This document shows positions 1-10,718 of a stretch of DNA of 64,000 nt, in pieces; positions within the stretch are counted from its first letter, which is position 1, and each line of letters opens with the position of its first letter. The DNA lies in NCBI GenBank assembly GCA_943736015.1, contig OX031062.1, positions 55,602,962-55,666,961 of the forward strand, given 5' to 3'. The translations under genes were made by a program, and so were the position numbers. Origin of the DNA: Tridacna crocea. Its lineage: Eukaryota; Mollusca; Bivalvia; Cardiida; Cardiidae. The notes beneath the pieces were generated by a model. The model was not told the DNA's origin and ran no database searches. It saw nothing but the letters and a program-made list of their open reading frames with translations.

Positions 1-182
1 TCCTCTTGTTCAATAATGGAATCTGTCTATTATACGAGATTAGATTTGACGTGACATAGTTTGACTTATTTGAAGTGGTTCCCACATATAATAATCGACA
101 TACGTAATAGATGATGTGCTTACCTCACAAGCCATTGTGAAATTCTGGTTCGGATATCTAAAAATAAGCCACATGTCACTGT

Positions 183-389
183 AACTCTTTACTGCACAAT
201 TCCAAGTTTTAAATGAGACTTTTGAAAACATTGTGGAAAAAGTAGAAAATGTTGGTTACCAGCATTTTCTCAACTTCCCATAATGTTTTCTACCCTGTCA
301 AAGGACTTGATATGTTCTTTATCACCTGTATCATTCTGAGATGTTTTCAAGTTGAAGAGTCAAAAAGTCATTGTTCAGAAAAGAGTTCA
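183..389 (-). mobile_element. PBM copy, degraded
   Basis: Begins TAACTCTTTACTGCACAATTCC, carries an imperfect core at about 228-293 and fades towards AGAGTTCA. The TTAA borders are mutated on both sides. Confidence 0.7.
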
Positions 390-785
390 GGAAATACCAC
401 TTAAATTCTGCTATTTTATACACTTTCCTATCATACTAAATTTCATTGATGGCTTATGAACTATTGGTATGTTCAGTGTTGCAATTGCCTATTTTCAAAG
501 TTTTGTATGATTATATTAAAATCTTATTGCGGAACACTCTACAGTACATTGCAGAGGAATAAATTTTAAAAAGGTATGAATTATTGGTCTGGTATTGGGA
601 GTTAAATGGTACAAGATGGGAATGAATAATGATTCAACTTTTGACTAGGTGACAATTTTAGTGGTGTTGAAATTGAAGGCAATTGCAGGTTATAAGTAGA
701 AAGTATTTGAGCTCCTTTTCTTACAATGCTTCCAAAAATTGCTAAGCCTGGTTTGGCTGTTGGAAGTGTACAAGACTCGAAACCC

Positions 786-985
786 TAGCTTGTCAAATTT
801 CTTCACGAGGATTGAAGATGGTCATTGCCACAGGAATAATTCTGCTCTCTTCTCTAGTAATTGTTTCAATTATTGTGTATGTGAGAAAGCAACGAGTGGC
901 ATGTGAAAAATTGTGAAAAGGACTGCAGGAAATCATAAATAGTTGGACTGGCAGCAAAATATAAGTGAAATAATGTTAAGGGAGG
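786..985 (+). mobile_element. old tRNA-type SINE body, head missing
   Basis: Aligns by eye with the body of the fuller SINE at 59748-60072: ATTTCTT..GAGGATTGA, GTGAGAAAGCAACGAGTGGC, and a tail ending AAATAATGTTAA. The tRNA-like head is not recognisable, so this is an old or truncated insertion. Confidence 0.55.
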
Positions 986-1199
986 CTTTTAACCCTTTCC
1001 CTAAAGATCATGTGTTATCACGACCCTAAAGTTTTTTAAAACATTGTTCAGGTATGTAAATGTGCTGTTAACTACTTACTAGTATTTTCTCCTTTTACAA
1101 CGATGTTTTGCATTCTTTCAAAGACAAATCCAACTATATGAGTCACATTCATTTTATCGCTTCTTTCCATTTGAACAAATAAAAAATTGTGTAGCTAGG

Positions 1200-1702
1200 T
1201 TAACCCTTTACAGCAAAATTCCAACTTTTAAACAACCTTGACATTGGCCTGCCCCGGTGGCTCAATGGTGAGCGCATTGGACTTATGACCTGGTGGTTGT
1301 GAGTTCGATACCCGGTTGAGGCAAACTTTCTTTCCAGCATATTTTCGCCTCTCACATCTGCTGAAGCATGTGAGAAAAGTAGTTGGTGGCTTTGGAAAGA
1401 AAGTAGTGTTAGTACTGGTATGAGAAAGCCAGGAAACACGTGCGTCACGGACGGCCATGATATGACCTTAGCTGTTAAAGTGGCGTTAAACTCCCAACAC
1501 AACCAACCGACCAACTCTGACAATAAGGTATACTGAATACATTGTGGGGAAAAAGAGGAAATGCTGGTAACCAGCATTTTCTCTTTTTCCCGCAATGTCT
1601 TCTACCCTAAAAAGGATAAATTGCATCATTTGAGCCACATATAAATTGCATATGCTTTCATTTTGGACAAGTCTACATTTTTCTGCAGGAGTAAAGAGTT
1701 AA
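1200..1702 (-). mobile_element. PBM copy split by a SINE
   Basis: TTAA borders at 1200-1203 and 1699-1702. The R-arm end (1204-1246) is separated from the core (about 1536-1602) and L-arm end by a SINE. A rough repeat (TTGACATTGG versus CTGACAATAAGG) flanks the inserted SINE. Confidence 0.8.
1247..1512 (+). mobile_element. tRNA-derived SINE inside a PBM
   Basis: The tRNA-like head has an A-box-like GTGGCTCAATGG and a B-box-like GAGTTCGATACCC. The body has GAGAAAGCCAGGAAACACG and ends near GGCGTTAAACTCCCAACAC. There is no acceptor-stem pairing that would suggest a working tRNA gene. Confidence 0.75.
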
Positions 1703-2164
1703 CCCATACCCAACAATCCCTACTTTTGACGATCCTGAGAAAGAAGCCCATAGAAAACATTGTAGGAAAAAGAGAAAATGCTGGTTACCAGCATTTTCTT
1801 CTTTCCTACAATGTTTTCTACCCTTCGGGTCCTATGTGGCTCAGTGGTAAAGTGTAGGACTTGTGACCTGGAGGTCCCAGGTTCGAGCCTCACTCGTTCC
1901 ACAGGGTTTTTTCATAGGAGTGTCCTTGGGCAAGACACTTCAGAGCCTAGCCTAGTACTGGTGAAACCCAGGAAACATGAATATGTGAACTGTCGCTGTG
2001 ATATGACTGAAATACTGTTGAAAGCGGCGTAAAACACTATTCAAATAAAAAATTTCTACCCTTCACAAAACAAATTTCAAACTTTCAGTCACTTTTATTT
2101 TGTCATCTGCAAATGCTTTCAATTTGGACAAACCTAAAATTTTGTCGTTTGGTAGTGAGTTTAA
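1699..2164 (-). mobile_element. PBM copy split by a SINE, sharing a TTAA
   Basis: Starts in the TTAA that closes the preceding copy and ends at TTAA 2161-2164. Both stem arms carry the variant GTAGG/CCTAC, so pairing is kept. A SINE splits the right arm just after the core. Confidence 0.85.
1827..2052 (+). mobile_element. tRNA-derived SINE with 12-bp target duplication
   Basis: Flanked by the direct repeat TTTCTACCCTTC at 1815-1826 and 2053-2064, which is PBM sequence. The head has GTGGCTCAGTGGTAAAG and CCCAGGTTCGAGCC. The tail is GCGGCGTAAAACACT followed by an A-rich stretch. This is a clean retroposition signature. Confidence 0.9.
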
Positions 2165-2709
2165 GAGAGCTGTTGTTCCTAAAACAATGGGTTATTTGGT
2201 AAAGGGCTAAAATGGCCAGCATTGATGTAGTCATTCAGAGATAGCAGATATCTGTGTGATGAAAATAACTTATTTTGAAATCCCCAAAGGGTTTATATTA
2301 TTTCACATCTCAGTTACTGGTATTAATCATTCTCTGGTATACTCATTATCTCCGGAAAATAAAATTGGCAGCACTATGCTTTGAAACCTTCCTTGTAAGC
2401 TTTGATTGATCAATATGAATTATGGTTTTTTTTCCAGATGAAAATTATCAAAATATTATGGCAAGAGGAGAAGGTGCCTGCTACAAACAGTATATGAAGT
2501 AGCAATGATTCTGAAAGTGATCTGCAGCAAGGCAAACAAAAGGCTTATGCATAGTGTGCAGCCATTCATTATTGTATGTGCCATATATGGTTTACTCTCC
2601 TATGAGTGCTCAAAAAAGCTAAGTAACAATGAAATGAACAATACTGTTGGGATTTCAAAGAGAGGTATAGTTAAAATATTGATAATGTCCTCTCTTTACT
2701 GAACAAGTA
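2165..2709. other. no gene or repeat recognised
   Basis: AT-rich sequence with no long open frame that looks coding, and no repeat of the families seen elsewhere in the window. Confidence 0.5.
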
Positions 2710-2882
2710 TTTTTTGGATTTGTCCTGATTGAAAGCATTTGCAAGGGAGAATTTAAATGTGGGTCAAATTATATCTGTTGTCGTAGAATGGGATAACAAG
2801 AAAACGGTCAGGTAAAAAGATATGATGCTGGTTCCCAGCACTTTGTCCTAATTCAAATGATGCTTTCAAAAGCCTTCTTCTT
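2710..2882 (+). mobile_element. PBM remnant
   Basis: Recognisable L-arm words (TTTGTCCTGATTGAAAGCAT), a decayed GCTGGTTCCCAGC core and a CTTTCAAAAGCCTTCTTC right arm. Borders are lost. Confidence 0.55.
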
Positions 2883-2892
2883 CAAAGTTAGA

Positions 2893-4125
2893 AATGGGAT
2901 CTCTTATAAAAAATACAGACGGGATCTCTGATAAAGAATACTGATGCAATCTCTTGATAAATATTACTGATTGGTTCTCAATATTACTGATGGGTTCTCT
3001 GATTTACAATACTGATGGACTCTAGGAAAGAAATTACTGATGGGTTCTCTGATAAATTGTACTGATGAGATCTCTGGTTATAACAATATTGATGGGATCT
3101 TTGGTAAACAATACTGATGGATTTATTCTCTGACATATTATACTGACGTTATCTCTTGTAAACAAGACCAATGGAATCTCTGGTAAATATTACTAATGGG
3201 ATTTTGGATAGATATTACTGATGGGGTCTGATAAATAATACTGATGGGATCTCTGAAAAATAATACTGATGGGATTTCTGATAAACTATACTGATGGGAT
3301 CTCTGATAAATAATACTGATGGGATTTCTGATAAACAATATTGATGGGATCTCTGATAAATAATACTGATGGGAGCTCTAATAAAAACCGCTGATGGGAT
3401 CTCTGATAATTTTTACTGATGAATCTCTGAATAATTTCACTGATTGGATTTCTGATAAATTATACTGATGTGATATCAGATAAACAATACTGATGGGGTC
3501 TCTGATAAACAATACTAGTTGGATTTCTGATAAATTATCCTGATATCTGATAAACAATACTGATGGGGTCTCTGCTAAACAATACTGATGGGGGTCTCTG
3601 ATAAACAATACTAATGGGAACTCTGAAAAATGAATACTGATTGGATCTCTTATAAAAACTGCTGATGGGATCTTTGATAAATTATACTAATGAATCTTTG
3701 AATAACTTTGCTGATTGGATTTCTGATAAATAATACTGATATGATATCTGATAAACAATACTGATGGGATCTCTGATTAAAAGTACTGACATAATCTCTG
3801 ATAGAAAAAATACTGATGGGGTCTCTTACAAACAGTACTGATGAGATATTTGATAAAAAGTGCAGATATACTGATTGATCCCGGAATAACTTTACTGATT
3901 GGATTTCTTATAAATTATGCAGAAGTGCCTCTGATAAATATTACAGATGGGATTTCTTATAGATAATGCTGATGGGATTTCTCAAGATGAATACTGATTG
4001 GATCTCTGATAAACAATTCTAATGGGTTCTCTGATAAGCAATACTGATCAGATTTCTGATATATACTAGGGACAGGATCTGATAAATAATACTGTTGGGA
4101 TCTCTGGTAAATACTACTGATGGAT
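2893..4125. repeat. 25-bp minisatellite, about 1.2 kb
   Basis: Roughly fifty degenerate units of the form CTGATGGGATCTCTGATAAA plus about five variable bases, with period 25 where regular (for example 3290-3390). Units at the edges are the most diverged. Because 25 is not a multiple of three, the repeat reads through all frames in turn. This produces repetitive-looking open frames on the reverse strand that are not evidence of a gene. Confidence 0.95.
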
Positions 4126-4177
4126 CTGTAGCAGGGTACAGGTATTTGGTGATATATCCTGCGGCCATATCGACATG

Positions 4178-4382
4178 TGGTTTGGTAGCTCAGTTGGTTA
4201 GATACTCATTTCTACGCACTGCTTGTAGGAGCCTTTGGAAAACATTGTGGCAAAAGGTGGACAAGCAATTTCACCTTTTGCCACAATGTTTTCTATGCTA
4301 TCAAAAGGTGATATTTACATCATCCTTGCTGTTATTTAGGGTCATTTATAGAATCATGGAAATGCCTTATGGGGTAAAGGGG
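4178..4382 (+). mobile_element. PBM subtype B copy with a SINE-like head
   Basis: From TAGATACTCATTTCTACGC onward this is a B copy (compare 9326-9554) with the TTTGCCACAATGTTTTCTA stem. Its first bases are replaced by GTTTGGTAGCTCAGTTGG, a tRNA-like SINE start. The join falls on the shared word TAGA. Confidence 0.6.
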
Positions 4383-4522
4383 TGTAGACTGTTCCAAATT
4401 GAAGGCCTTTGCAGATGACATAATAACTGTGACTGAAAAATTGAAATTTGTTTTGGGAAGAGAGAAAACACTGTGGGAAAAGGAAAAAATGGGATTGTGT
4501 GATGAAGAGCTAAGGAGATACG
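4383..4522 (+). mobile_element. PBM copy without its hairpin
   Basis: A clear L arm runs to GTGGGAAAAGGAAAAA, then jumps straight to ATGGGATTGTGTG of the R-arm end. The core palindrome and most of the R arm are deleted. Confidence 0.7.
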
Positions 4523-4624
4523 TTTAGCCCCCTTTTGTCAGAGCATGGCTCAAATATTTACCTGATCCGGTGTTGACTTGATTTTGAAAATGAAGGAAAG
4601 AAGCCTTTTACCAAAGAACCTGTG

Positions 4625-4875
4625 TCTTAGTAAGGTACACCACCATTTTCTCCTTTTTCCACAATGTTTTCTACCCTGCCTGACCTGGTCAGGACGACTT
4701 TCGAAAAACATAATTGGAAAAGAAGAAATTGCCTAAAACCAGCATTTTTGGCTTGCCCACAGTATTTTTTTTTTTTATCATTTTGTAAACAAATTATACT
4801 ATTCTTTTGCTTTTATCTTCAAATACTGTCAGTTTTGACAAGTCCATAATGTTATATTTTGGTATCAGTTAAGTT
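4625..4875 (-). mobile_element. two PBM fragments, decayed
   Basis: A half core (ATTTTCTCCTTTTTCC..ATGTTTTCTACCCT) is followed by a second, weaker copy with AACCAGCATTTT and TTTTGACAAGTCC. No TTAA borders can be set. Confidence 0.5.
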
Positions 4876-5135
4876 TTATGTACACACAATATGTTAAGGA
4901 TGTTTCCCTTGAGGCAAATTGATGTGGTATGAATAACAGCTTCATTCATCAGATGGTTCCCTATAGACATATTACTTTCCCTGTAGCTAAAATCAACAGT
5001 TTGAAGTCATAGCTCAGAAGTGAACTAATTCGCATTTGTTTCATTGACCAATTACCATTAAGAAAGTGACTTTTTATATTCCTACACTGGTCAGATGTAG
5101 AAAAAAAAGTTTTGAAGAAAGGGGCATAATTAGGC

Positions 5136-5364
5136 TTAACTCTATACCAAACAACAGAATTTTAGGTTTGTCCAAATTGAAAGCATTTGCAGATGACAAA
5201 ATAAAAGTGATTGAAAATTTGAAATATGTCTTATGAAGGGTAGAAAACTTTGTGGGAAAAGGAGAAAATGCTGTTTACCAGCATTTTCTCCATTTCCCAC
5301 AATGTTTGCTAAAGGCTTCTTTCCCAGGGGAGTCAAAAGTAGGGATTGTATGGTAATGGGTTAA
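5136..5364 (+). mobile_element. PBM copy, complete
   Basis: TTAA at both ends. The core centre has drifted to GCTGTTTACCAGC, and one stem base differs (CTCCATTTCCC). Confidence 0.9.
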
Positions 5365-6071
5365 AGATACCCACCTACAGCCGATGAGCAAAAACACTGT
5401 TAAATATCAAACAATTTAGAATGGTACAGAAATCAATCCTTTGTGTAATCGTGGATAAATTACGGACATATTTGGCATAATTGAAAAAAAGAAACATGGA
5501 GATTTGTATTAGAAACTGAACATTGGTCAGAAGAAAACTGGCTGAAGATCGAAACTGTAAACAATAGTGGTGCGTCAAGGAAATTTATCGTTGGTTTCCG
5601 ACGAGAGTCAGATATGAAGTAATTTGCATAATTATAGGCCGAGATTTCTGTCTGAAATCGAGGCTGCAACAGAGAAGCATCCATTTTCTTTCATTTACTG
5701 CATTAAACACAGGGCGAATGTCAAATATAGTCACATGACAATGCATGATCATCATATGAATCTACCCGTGTGTATAATGGTTATCGAAAATGTTTGCTTC
5801 AAAAACCAGAAACGACGAGTCTGTTTTCAATGAAGGCTGTTTACATAGAAGGCCACAACTCAGCGAAATGCATTTTCTATCGACCATAATCTAAGCAATC
5901 TTACAACCATCAGGCGCAATATTTGGCATGAAGATATAAGAATGACTATATTTTGATAAAATAAAGACAAAATGAGTTAAAACTGGCTGAAAATGAGTAT
6001 TAGGGCCTCTTTAAAACTTTGGGTCGCTCTCTTTTCAAGATTTTTTGCATGCGACTGTAAACCCTTTGGAG
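5365..6071. other. no gene or repeat recognised
   Basis: About 700 bp free of the window's repeats. Short open frames on both strands overlap one another and show no familiar domain. Confidence 0.5.
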
Positions 6072-6263
6072 CAGAGCTCCAGATAGAGGGAGTGATTTTG
6101 ATTTCAAAATTCAATTTATTACTCATTCTCCTCTAAACCCTATATTGTGGGTACTCATTAGAATCGTTTCATCAAGACGATTCTAATGATTACCCATAAC
6201 ATAGGGTTTCAAGGAGAAATAATGGATTTAGATTACCATCACTCCCTCTTATCTGGAGCTCTG
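6072..6263. mobile_element. palindromic MITE, family PAL-2, copy 1
   Basis: Ends are CAGAGCTCCAGATA and its inverse. The inner 70 bp is almost a perfect palindrome built on CTCATTAGAATCGT and ACGATTCTAATGA, flanked by AAACCCTAT/ATAGGGTTT. No coding potential and no clear target duplication. Confidence 0.85.
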
Positions 6264-6365
6264 CCTGTGAGTGCCATATGACCCAAAAGGTATCTTCACT
6301 CTGGAAATGAGACCCTGGTAGTTACGATTTCAAGAACACTGTTATCCTGAATATCTCTGGAAAGG

Positions 6366-6420
6366 GAACAGTGTAGATCAAAGATCAGACTGCTTGTGTT
6401 GTGTAGTCTGATATTGACCA
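6366..6420. repeat. short palindromic repeat PAL-3
   Basis: ACAGTGTAGATC..AGATCAGACTGC..GTAGTCTGAT, a diverged copy of the 69-bp palindrome best seen at 12422-12490. Confidence 0.6.
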
Positions 6421-6502
6421 ATAGTAGCTGCAAAGGCAACTAGTTGTGAACAGTGCTTCTAGAGTTAAGTGATTGCCTGTACCTGAAAAATGGATCTTTT
6501 GA

Positions 6503-8161
6503 TTAAGTAATTTTATCAAACAATCTCTGGTGTTTACGATCCTGAGATAGAAGCCTTTTGAAAACATTGTGGGAAAAGGAGAAAATTCTGGTAACCAACA
6601 TTTTCTCCTTTTCCCTCAATGTTATCTACCTTATCTTAAGCAGCACTTTAACATGTAAGCTATGTTTCAAATTTTGTCTGCCATTACTTTTTATTAGCTC
6701 ACCTGAGCACAACGTGCTCAAGGGGAGCTTTTAGGATCATCCGGTGTCCGTCGTGCGTCGGTGCGTCGTGCGTCGTCAACAATTCTTTAAACATCAACTC
6801 CTCCTAAACCGCTGGGCGGATTTGGACCAAACTTGGCTGGAATGTTCCTTGAGAGGTCCTCTTTAAAAATTGTTCACAGAATGTGATTCCATCAAAAACT
6901 CTGGTTGCCATGGCAACAAAATGGAATTTTTTAGGAAATTCTTTAAAAATCTTCTCCTCTGAAACCGCTCGTCAGATTTTAAAATAATTTCACAGAGATG
7001 TTCCTTGGGTGACCCTTTTCAAAAATTGTTCGTGAAATTTTGATCCGTCAAGAAACATGGCTCTGGTGAATGGGGGCTTCTTGCACTAAACAGAAATGAA
7101 GGAATTCTTAAAAATTCTTCTTCTCTGGAAACGCTGACCAGATTTTAAAATAATTTTACAGACATGTTCCTTGGGTGACCCTTTTCAAAAATTGTTTGTG
7201 AAAATTTGATAGGTCAAGAAACATGGCTCTGGTGAATGGGGGCTTTTTGCACTATACAGAAATGAAGAAATTCTTAAAAATTCTTCTTCTCCGAAACCGC
7301 TGGCCAGATTTTAAAATAATTTCACAGAGATATTCCTTGGGTGACCCTTTTCAAAAACTGTTCGCGAAATTTTGATCCTCCAGAAACATGGCTCTGGTGA
7401 ATGGGGGCTTCTTGCACTATACAGAAATGAAGAAATTCTTAAAAATTCTTCTTCTCTGGAACCGCTAGTCAGATTTTGAAATAATTTCACAGAGATGTTC
7501 CTTGGGTGACCCTTTTCAAAAATTGTTCGTGAAAATTTGATAGGTCAAAAAACATGGCTCTGGTGAATGGGGGCTTCTTGCACTATACAGAAATGAAGAA
7601 ATTCTTAAAAATTCTTCTTCTCCGAAACTGCTGGCCAGATTTTAAAATAATTTCACAGAGATGTTCCTTGGGTGACCCTTTTCAAAAATTGTTCGCGAAA
7701 TTTTGATCCGTCAAGAAACATGGCTCTGGTGAATGGTGGCTACTTGCACTATATGGAAATGAAGAATTTCTTGAAAATTCTTCTTCTCTGAAACGGCTGG
7801 TCAGATTTGAAATTTATTTCACAGAAATATTTCTTGAATGACCTGTTTCAAAATTTGTTCGCGAAAATTTGATAGGTCAAGAAACATGGCTCTGGTGAAT
7901 GGGGGCTACTTGCACTGTACGGAAATTAAGAAACTCCTAAAAATTCTTCTTTTCTGAAACCGCTGGTCAGATTTTGAAAGGACTTTTACAGGTGACCTTT
8001 TAAGAATTGCTTGGCAAAATAATGATTTTGTTTCCAGTGTTTCAATACCTTCAAAAAAAAGGCTATGGTCCTCTCAATAATTCAGGTGAGCGATCCAGGG
8101 CCACCTTGGCCCTCTTGTTTTGACAAGTCTTTTTTTTTTTGCATGTGTGGTAAAGGGTTAA
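6503..8161 (-). mobile_element. PBM copy interrupted by a helentron-like element
   Basis: The left part (6503-6693) carries the R arm, the core and TTTTGTCTGCCATTACTTTT of the L arm. The L-arm end TGACAAGTCT..GGTAAAGGGTTAA resumes at about 8122. The 1.4-kb insert lies between them, so it is younger than this PBM copy. Confidence 0.8.
6694..8121 (+). mobile_element. helentron-like non-autonomous element with 166-bp tandem core
   Basis: Opens TTAGCTCACCTGAGC and closes with TTCAGGTGAGCGATCCAGGG, a GGCC hairpin and CCCTCTTGTTTT. The inverted CTCACCTGA/TCAGGTGAG pair and the 3'-terminal hairpin are typical of helentron-derived elements. Inside are about six units whose anchor CTCTGGTGAA recurs at 7061, 7227, 7392, 7558, 7724 and 7890, almost exactly 166 bp apart. 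No protein is encoded. A second copy, same orientation, is at 61819-63278. Confidence 0.8.
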
Positions 8162-8398
8162 GTAATTTTACCAAACAATCTCTGGTGTTTACAATCCTGA
8201 GATAGAAGCCTTTTGAAAACATTGTGGGAAAAGGAGAAAATGCTGGTACTATTACCAGCATTTTTTCCTTTTCCCATAATGTTTTCTATCCTTCTAGAAA
8301 CAAATTTCAACTTTTGTGATATGTTTACTTTGTGGTCTGCAAGTGCTTTCAATTTGGAGTGGTGTAAAATTTTATTGTTTTGTAATTTCATACTTTAA
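8158..8398 (-). mobile_element. PBM copy, complete
   Basis: Its first 90 bases match the copy at 6503 closely, including the odd start TTAAGTAATTTTA. The core has six extra bases at its centre (GCTGGTACTATTACCAGC). Confidence 0.85.
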
Positions 8399-8667
8399 TG
8401 GCCTTATCCAGGGATAGAAAAACCTAGCCTGGCATTCCAGGCCTGCATTTAAGTCATTTTGATAAACAAGGTACACAACAACAGCAAAGTCACAGAAATA
8501 TGTGTTGTTATTTGCCCTTCCTCTGAAATACAGGCAAATCAGACATCAGAACATTGAGAACACAGAGTTTTCATTTTGCAGTTTTACTTGATGATTTTCT
8601 TTTAATGAAAAGGCTCTCTTTAACGGACTGACACAAGTATAAGAAAAACCATGCAAACTACTTTTTT
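8399..8667. other. no gene or repeat recognised
   Basis: Unique-looking DNA. It resembles, in opposite order, some words found near 40700-40850 (for example AATGACTTAAATG and TGTTCTCAATGTTCTGA), so it may be part of an uncharacterised dispersed repeat. Confidence 0.4.
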
Positions 8668-8860
8668 TTTAACTCTTCACCTGATGACAACATGTTAGCA
8701 TTGTACAAATTGAAAGCATAATGCACTTGACAAATGACCATCAAATAATGGTGTTTGTCTATGATACGGTAGAACAGCATTTTCTCTTTTTCCCCAACAT
8801 TTTCAATTTTTTTTTTTACATTTTGGCTGTTAAAAGTTGGATTGTGTGGTAAATTTTTGG
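8668..8860 (+). mobile_element. PBM remnant
   Basis: Left TTAACTCTTCACC, L-arm words and a right end TTGGATTGTGTGGTAAA. Half of the core is lost. Confidence 0.6.
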
Positions 8861-8872
8861 ACTGGACCAAAT

Positions 8873-9100
8873 TTAACCCTTTCCCAAAGGACAAATTGTA
8901 GACTCTTCCAAACTCGAACAGTTTGCAGACGACAATTTCAAATTGGATAAAAAAGGCAGAAAGTTCTCCAAATGGGTAGAAAACACTGTGGGAAAAGAAG
9001 AAATTGCTCGTGACGAGCAATTTCTCCTTTTCCCACAGTGTTTTCAAACGACTTGTACTGCAGACACGTAAAAACAAGGGCTTGTCTGGGAAAAGGTTAA
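8873..9100 (+). mobile_element. PBM subtype C copy, complete
   Basis: TTAA borders. The core is AAATTGCTCGTGACGAGCAATTT inside otherwise A-like outer stem bases (CACTGTGGGAAAAG). Compare the - copy at 56922-57149. Confidence 0.85.
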
Positions 9101-9282
9101 AGCATGTGGAGACAACAAATTGAATTTTTGCTAATATGATGATTTCTGACTGATAGGGTCGAAATTATTGTGGGAAAAGGAGAAAATGCTTGTGGCCAGC
9201 ATTTATTCCTTTTATCATTATGTCTTCTGTTGGCTTCTTTCACAGGGTCATTAAAAGTCTGGATTGTGTGGTAGAGGGTTAA
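9097..9282 (+). mobile_element. PBM remnant sharing a TTAA
   Basis: Follows the subtype C copy through a common TTAA. The left end is eroded and the core reads GCTTGTGGCCAGC. Confidence 0.65.
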
Positions 9283-9325
9283 AAAGAAACATTCATCCAG
9301 CCCCCATAGCCTCCCAATCTGTACC

Positions 9326-9554
9326 TTAACCCTTTACTCCATAGATACTCATTTCTACACATTGCTTGTTGGAGCCTTTGGAAAACATTGTGGCAAAAGG
9401 AGAAATTGCTCGTGACGAGCAATTTCACCTTTTGCCACAATGTTTTCTATGCTATCAAAAGGTGTCATATACACATAAGAAACAGCTTCATCCTTGCTTT
9501 TATTTAGGGTCAATTAGAGATACCATAGAAATGCCTTATAGGGTAAAGGGTTAA
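9326..9554 (+). mobile_element. PBM subtype B copy, complete
   Basis: TTAA borders. Arms begin CCCTTTACTCCATAGATACTC and end CCTTATAGGGTAAAGGG. The stem is CATTGTGGCAAAAGG with core GCTCGTGACGAGC. Confidence 0.9.
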
Positions 9555-9760
9555 ATTATAAAAAGGAAAGATAGGAGGAAAAGGGTTGTGGGTTGAAAAT
9601 CATGGATGCAGAAAATGTGTGAGAGTTGGTCTGTATGGGCTTAAGATATTCATCTTCAGACTTGGTTGGATGTATTGTATATATTTGAGTAAATATATTG
9701 GTCATACTGGATTTTCATTATGTGGGATCACCGTTACATGCTCGTCCTGGGGTGTAACCT

Positions 9761-9989
9761 TTAACCCTTTCCCAAACAATCCCTGGTTTTTACGGGTCAG
9801 GAATAGAAGCCTTTTGAAAACATTGTGGGAAAAGGAGAAAATGCTGGTAACCAGCATTTTCTCCTTTTCCCACAATGTTTTCTACCCTGTCATATAGAAA
9901 AATCACCTTTTTAGCAACTGTTAATTTGTCACCTGCAAAATGCTTTCAATTTGGTCTGGTCCAAAATTTGCTGTTTGGGAAAGGGTTAA
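9761..9989 (-). mobile_element. PBM subtype D copy, complete
   Basis: Begins CCCTTTCCCAAACAATCCCT and contains TACGGGTCAGGAATAGAAGCC. It is nearly identical over its first half to the copies at 44489 and 45509, which suggests recent spread. Confidence 0.9.
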
Positions 9990-10718
9990 CTTGTTACTGA
10001 AATAATGACAGATTTATGGAATAGTGCAATATGAAAGCATTTATTTTGTAGACCACAAATCAGAAGTGGATTAAAGGGGAAAAAAAAGGTACAGTTTAAT
10101 CTTGTTTGTTCACCTTTAACTCTTGTCCTGTGGAATAAATAATGATGGATCACACAAATATATTTTGCTTATGTACAGGTATAAGGGCTGGTCTTGCATG
10201 ATCCAAACCACTGATGAATAGTGGAGGGTGTTTTGCAAGATCAGACTTCACCTATGTGCAGGTATATTCCTAATTGACCATAAATAACAGCAAGGATGAA
10301 GCGGTTTCTTATGTGTATATGACACCTTTTGATAGCATAGAAAACATTGTGGCAAAAGGTCTCTGGCAAAGTCATGCATGGTTGCAGATGGCAGGAAAAG
10401 GGTTAATGTTTTTATGGCATATTTTTTTAATGCCTTTATTGTGTATGAATTTTTATACACCCATCAAAGACTGGACATATTAAGGGATACGGGCATACAG
10501 AAGGGCTGGTGGGCAGGCAGCATTCAGTCCTTTGTCTGGAGTATAACTTTGTCTTCAGTTAGTCCTGAAGTCCAATTGACTTGAAACTTGGCAATTGTGT
10601 TTGTTGCTATAATACCGAGTGCAGTGCTAAAGAATCATGACACTCCCTCATATTTTCTTCAAATTATTTCCCTTCACTATTGGCTGATATGTTGCGTTTC
10701 ATTTAGATTGCAGGAAAA
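9990..10718. other. mostly unannotated, with a reversed subtype B fragment
   Basis: At 10262-10405 there is a reversed subtype B piece (TTGACC..AACAGCAAGGATGAAGC..AGAAAACATTGTGGCAAAAGG) ending in AGGGTTAA and missing its hairpin. Nothing else is recognised. Confidence 0.5.

Noticed and set aside
1200-1595. 131-codon reverse open frame over a SINE and a PBM
   Set aside because: It spans two unrelated mobile elements and has no domain. Openness is chance.
1840-1900. Possible tRNA genes (A and B boxes here and at 1260, 46050, 49200, 59760, 60290)
   Set aside because: No complete cloverleaf, and long conserved tails follow. They are SINE heads.
3138-3608. Repetitive reverse open frames with ISIIYQ-like peptides
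   Set aside because: They are translations of the 25-bp minisatellite in rotating frames.
2893-4125. CRISPR-like array
   Set aside because: Units abut without spacers, vary in sequence, and the genome is eukaryotic.
8658-9077. 139-codon reverse open frame
   Set aside because: Covers a decayed PBM and a subtype C PBM. The peptide contains the usual hairpin translation ([14 protein letters not shown]) seen in many copies.
9366-9450. microRNA precursors from the hairpins
   Set aside because: Stems are perfect with a one-base centre and are present in about a hundred copies, unlike normal precursors. Small-RNA data would be needed.
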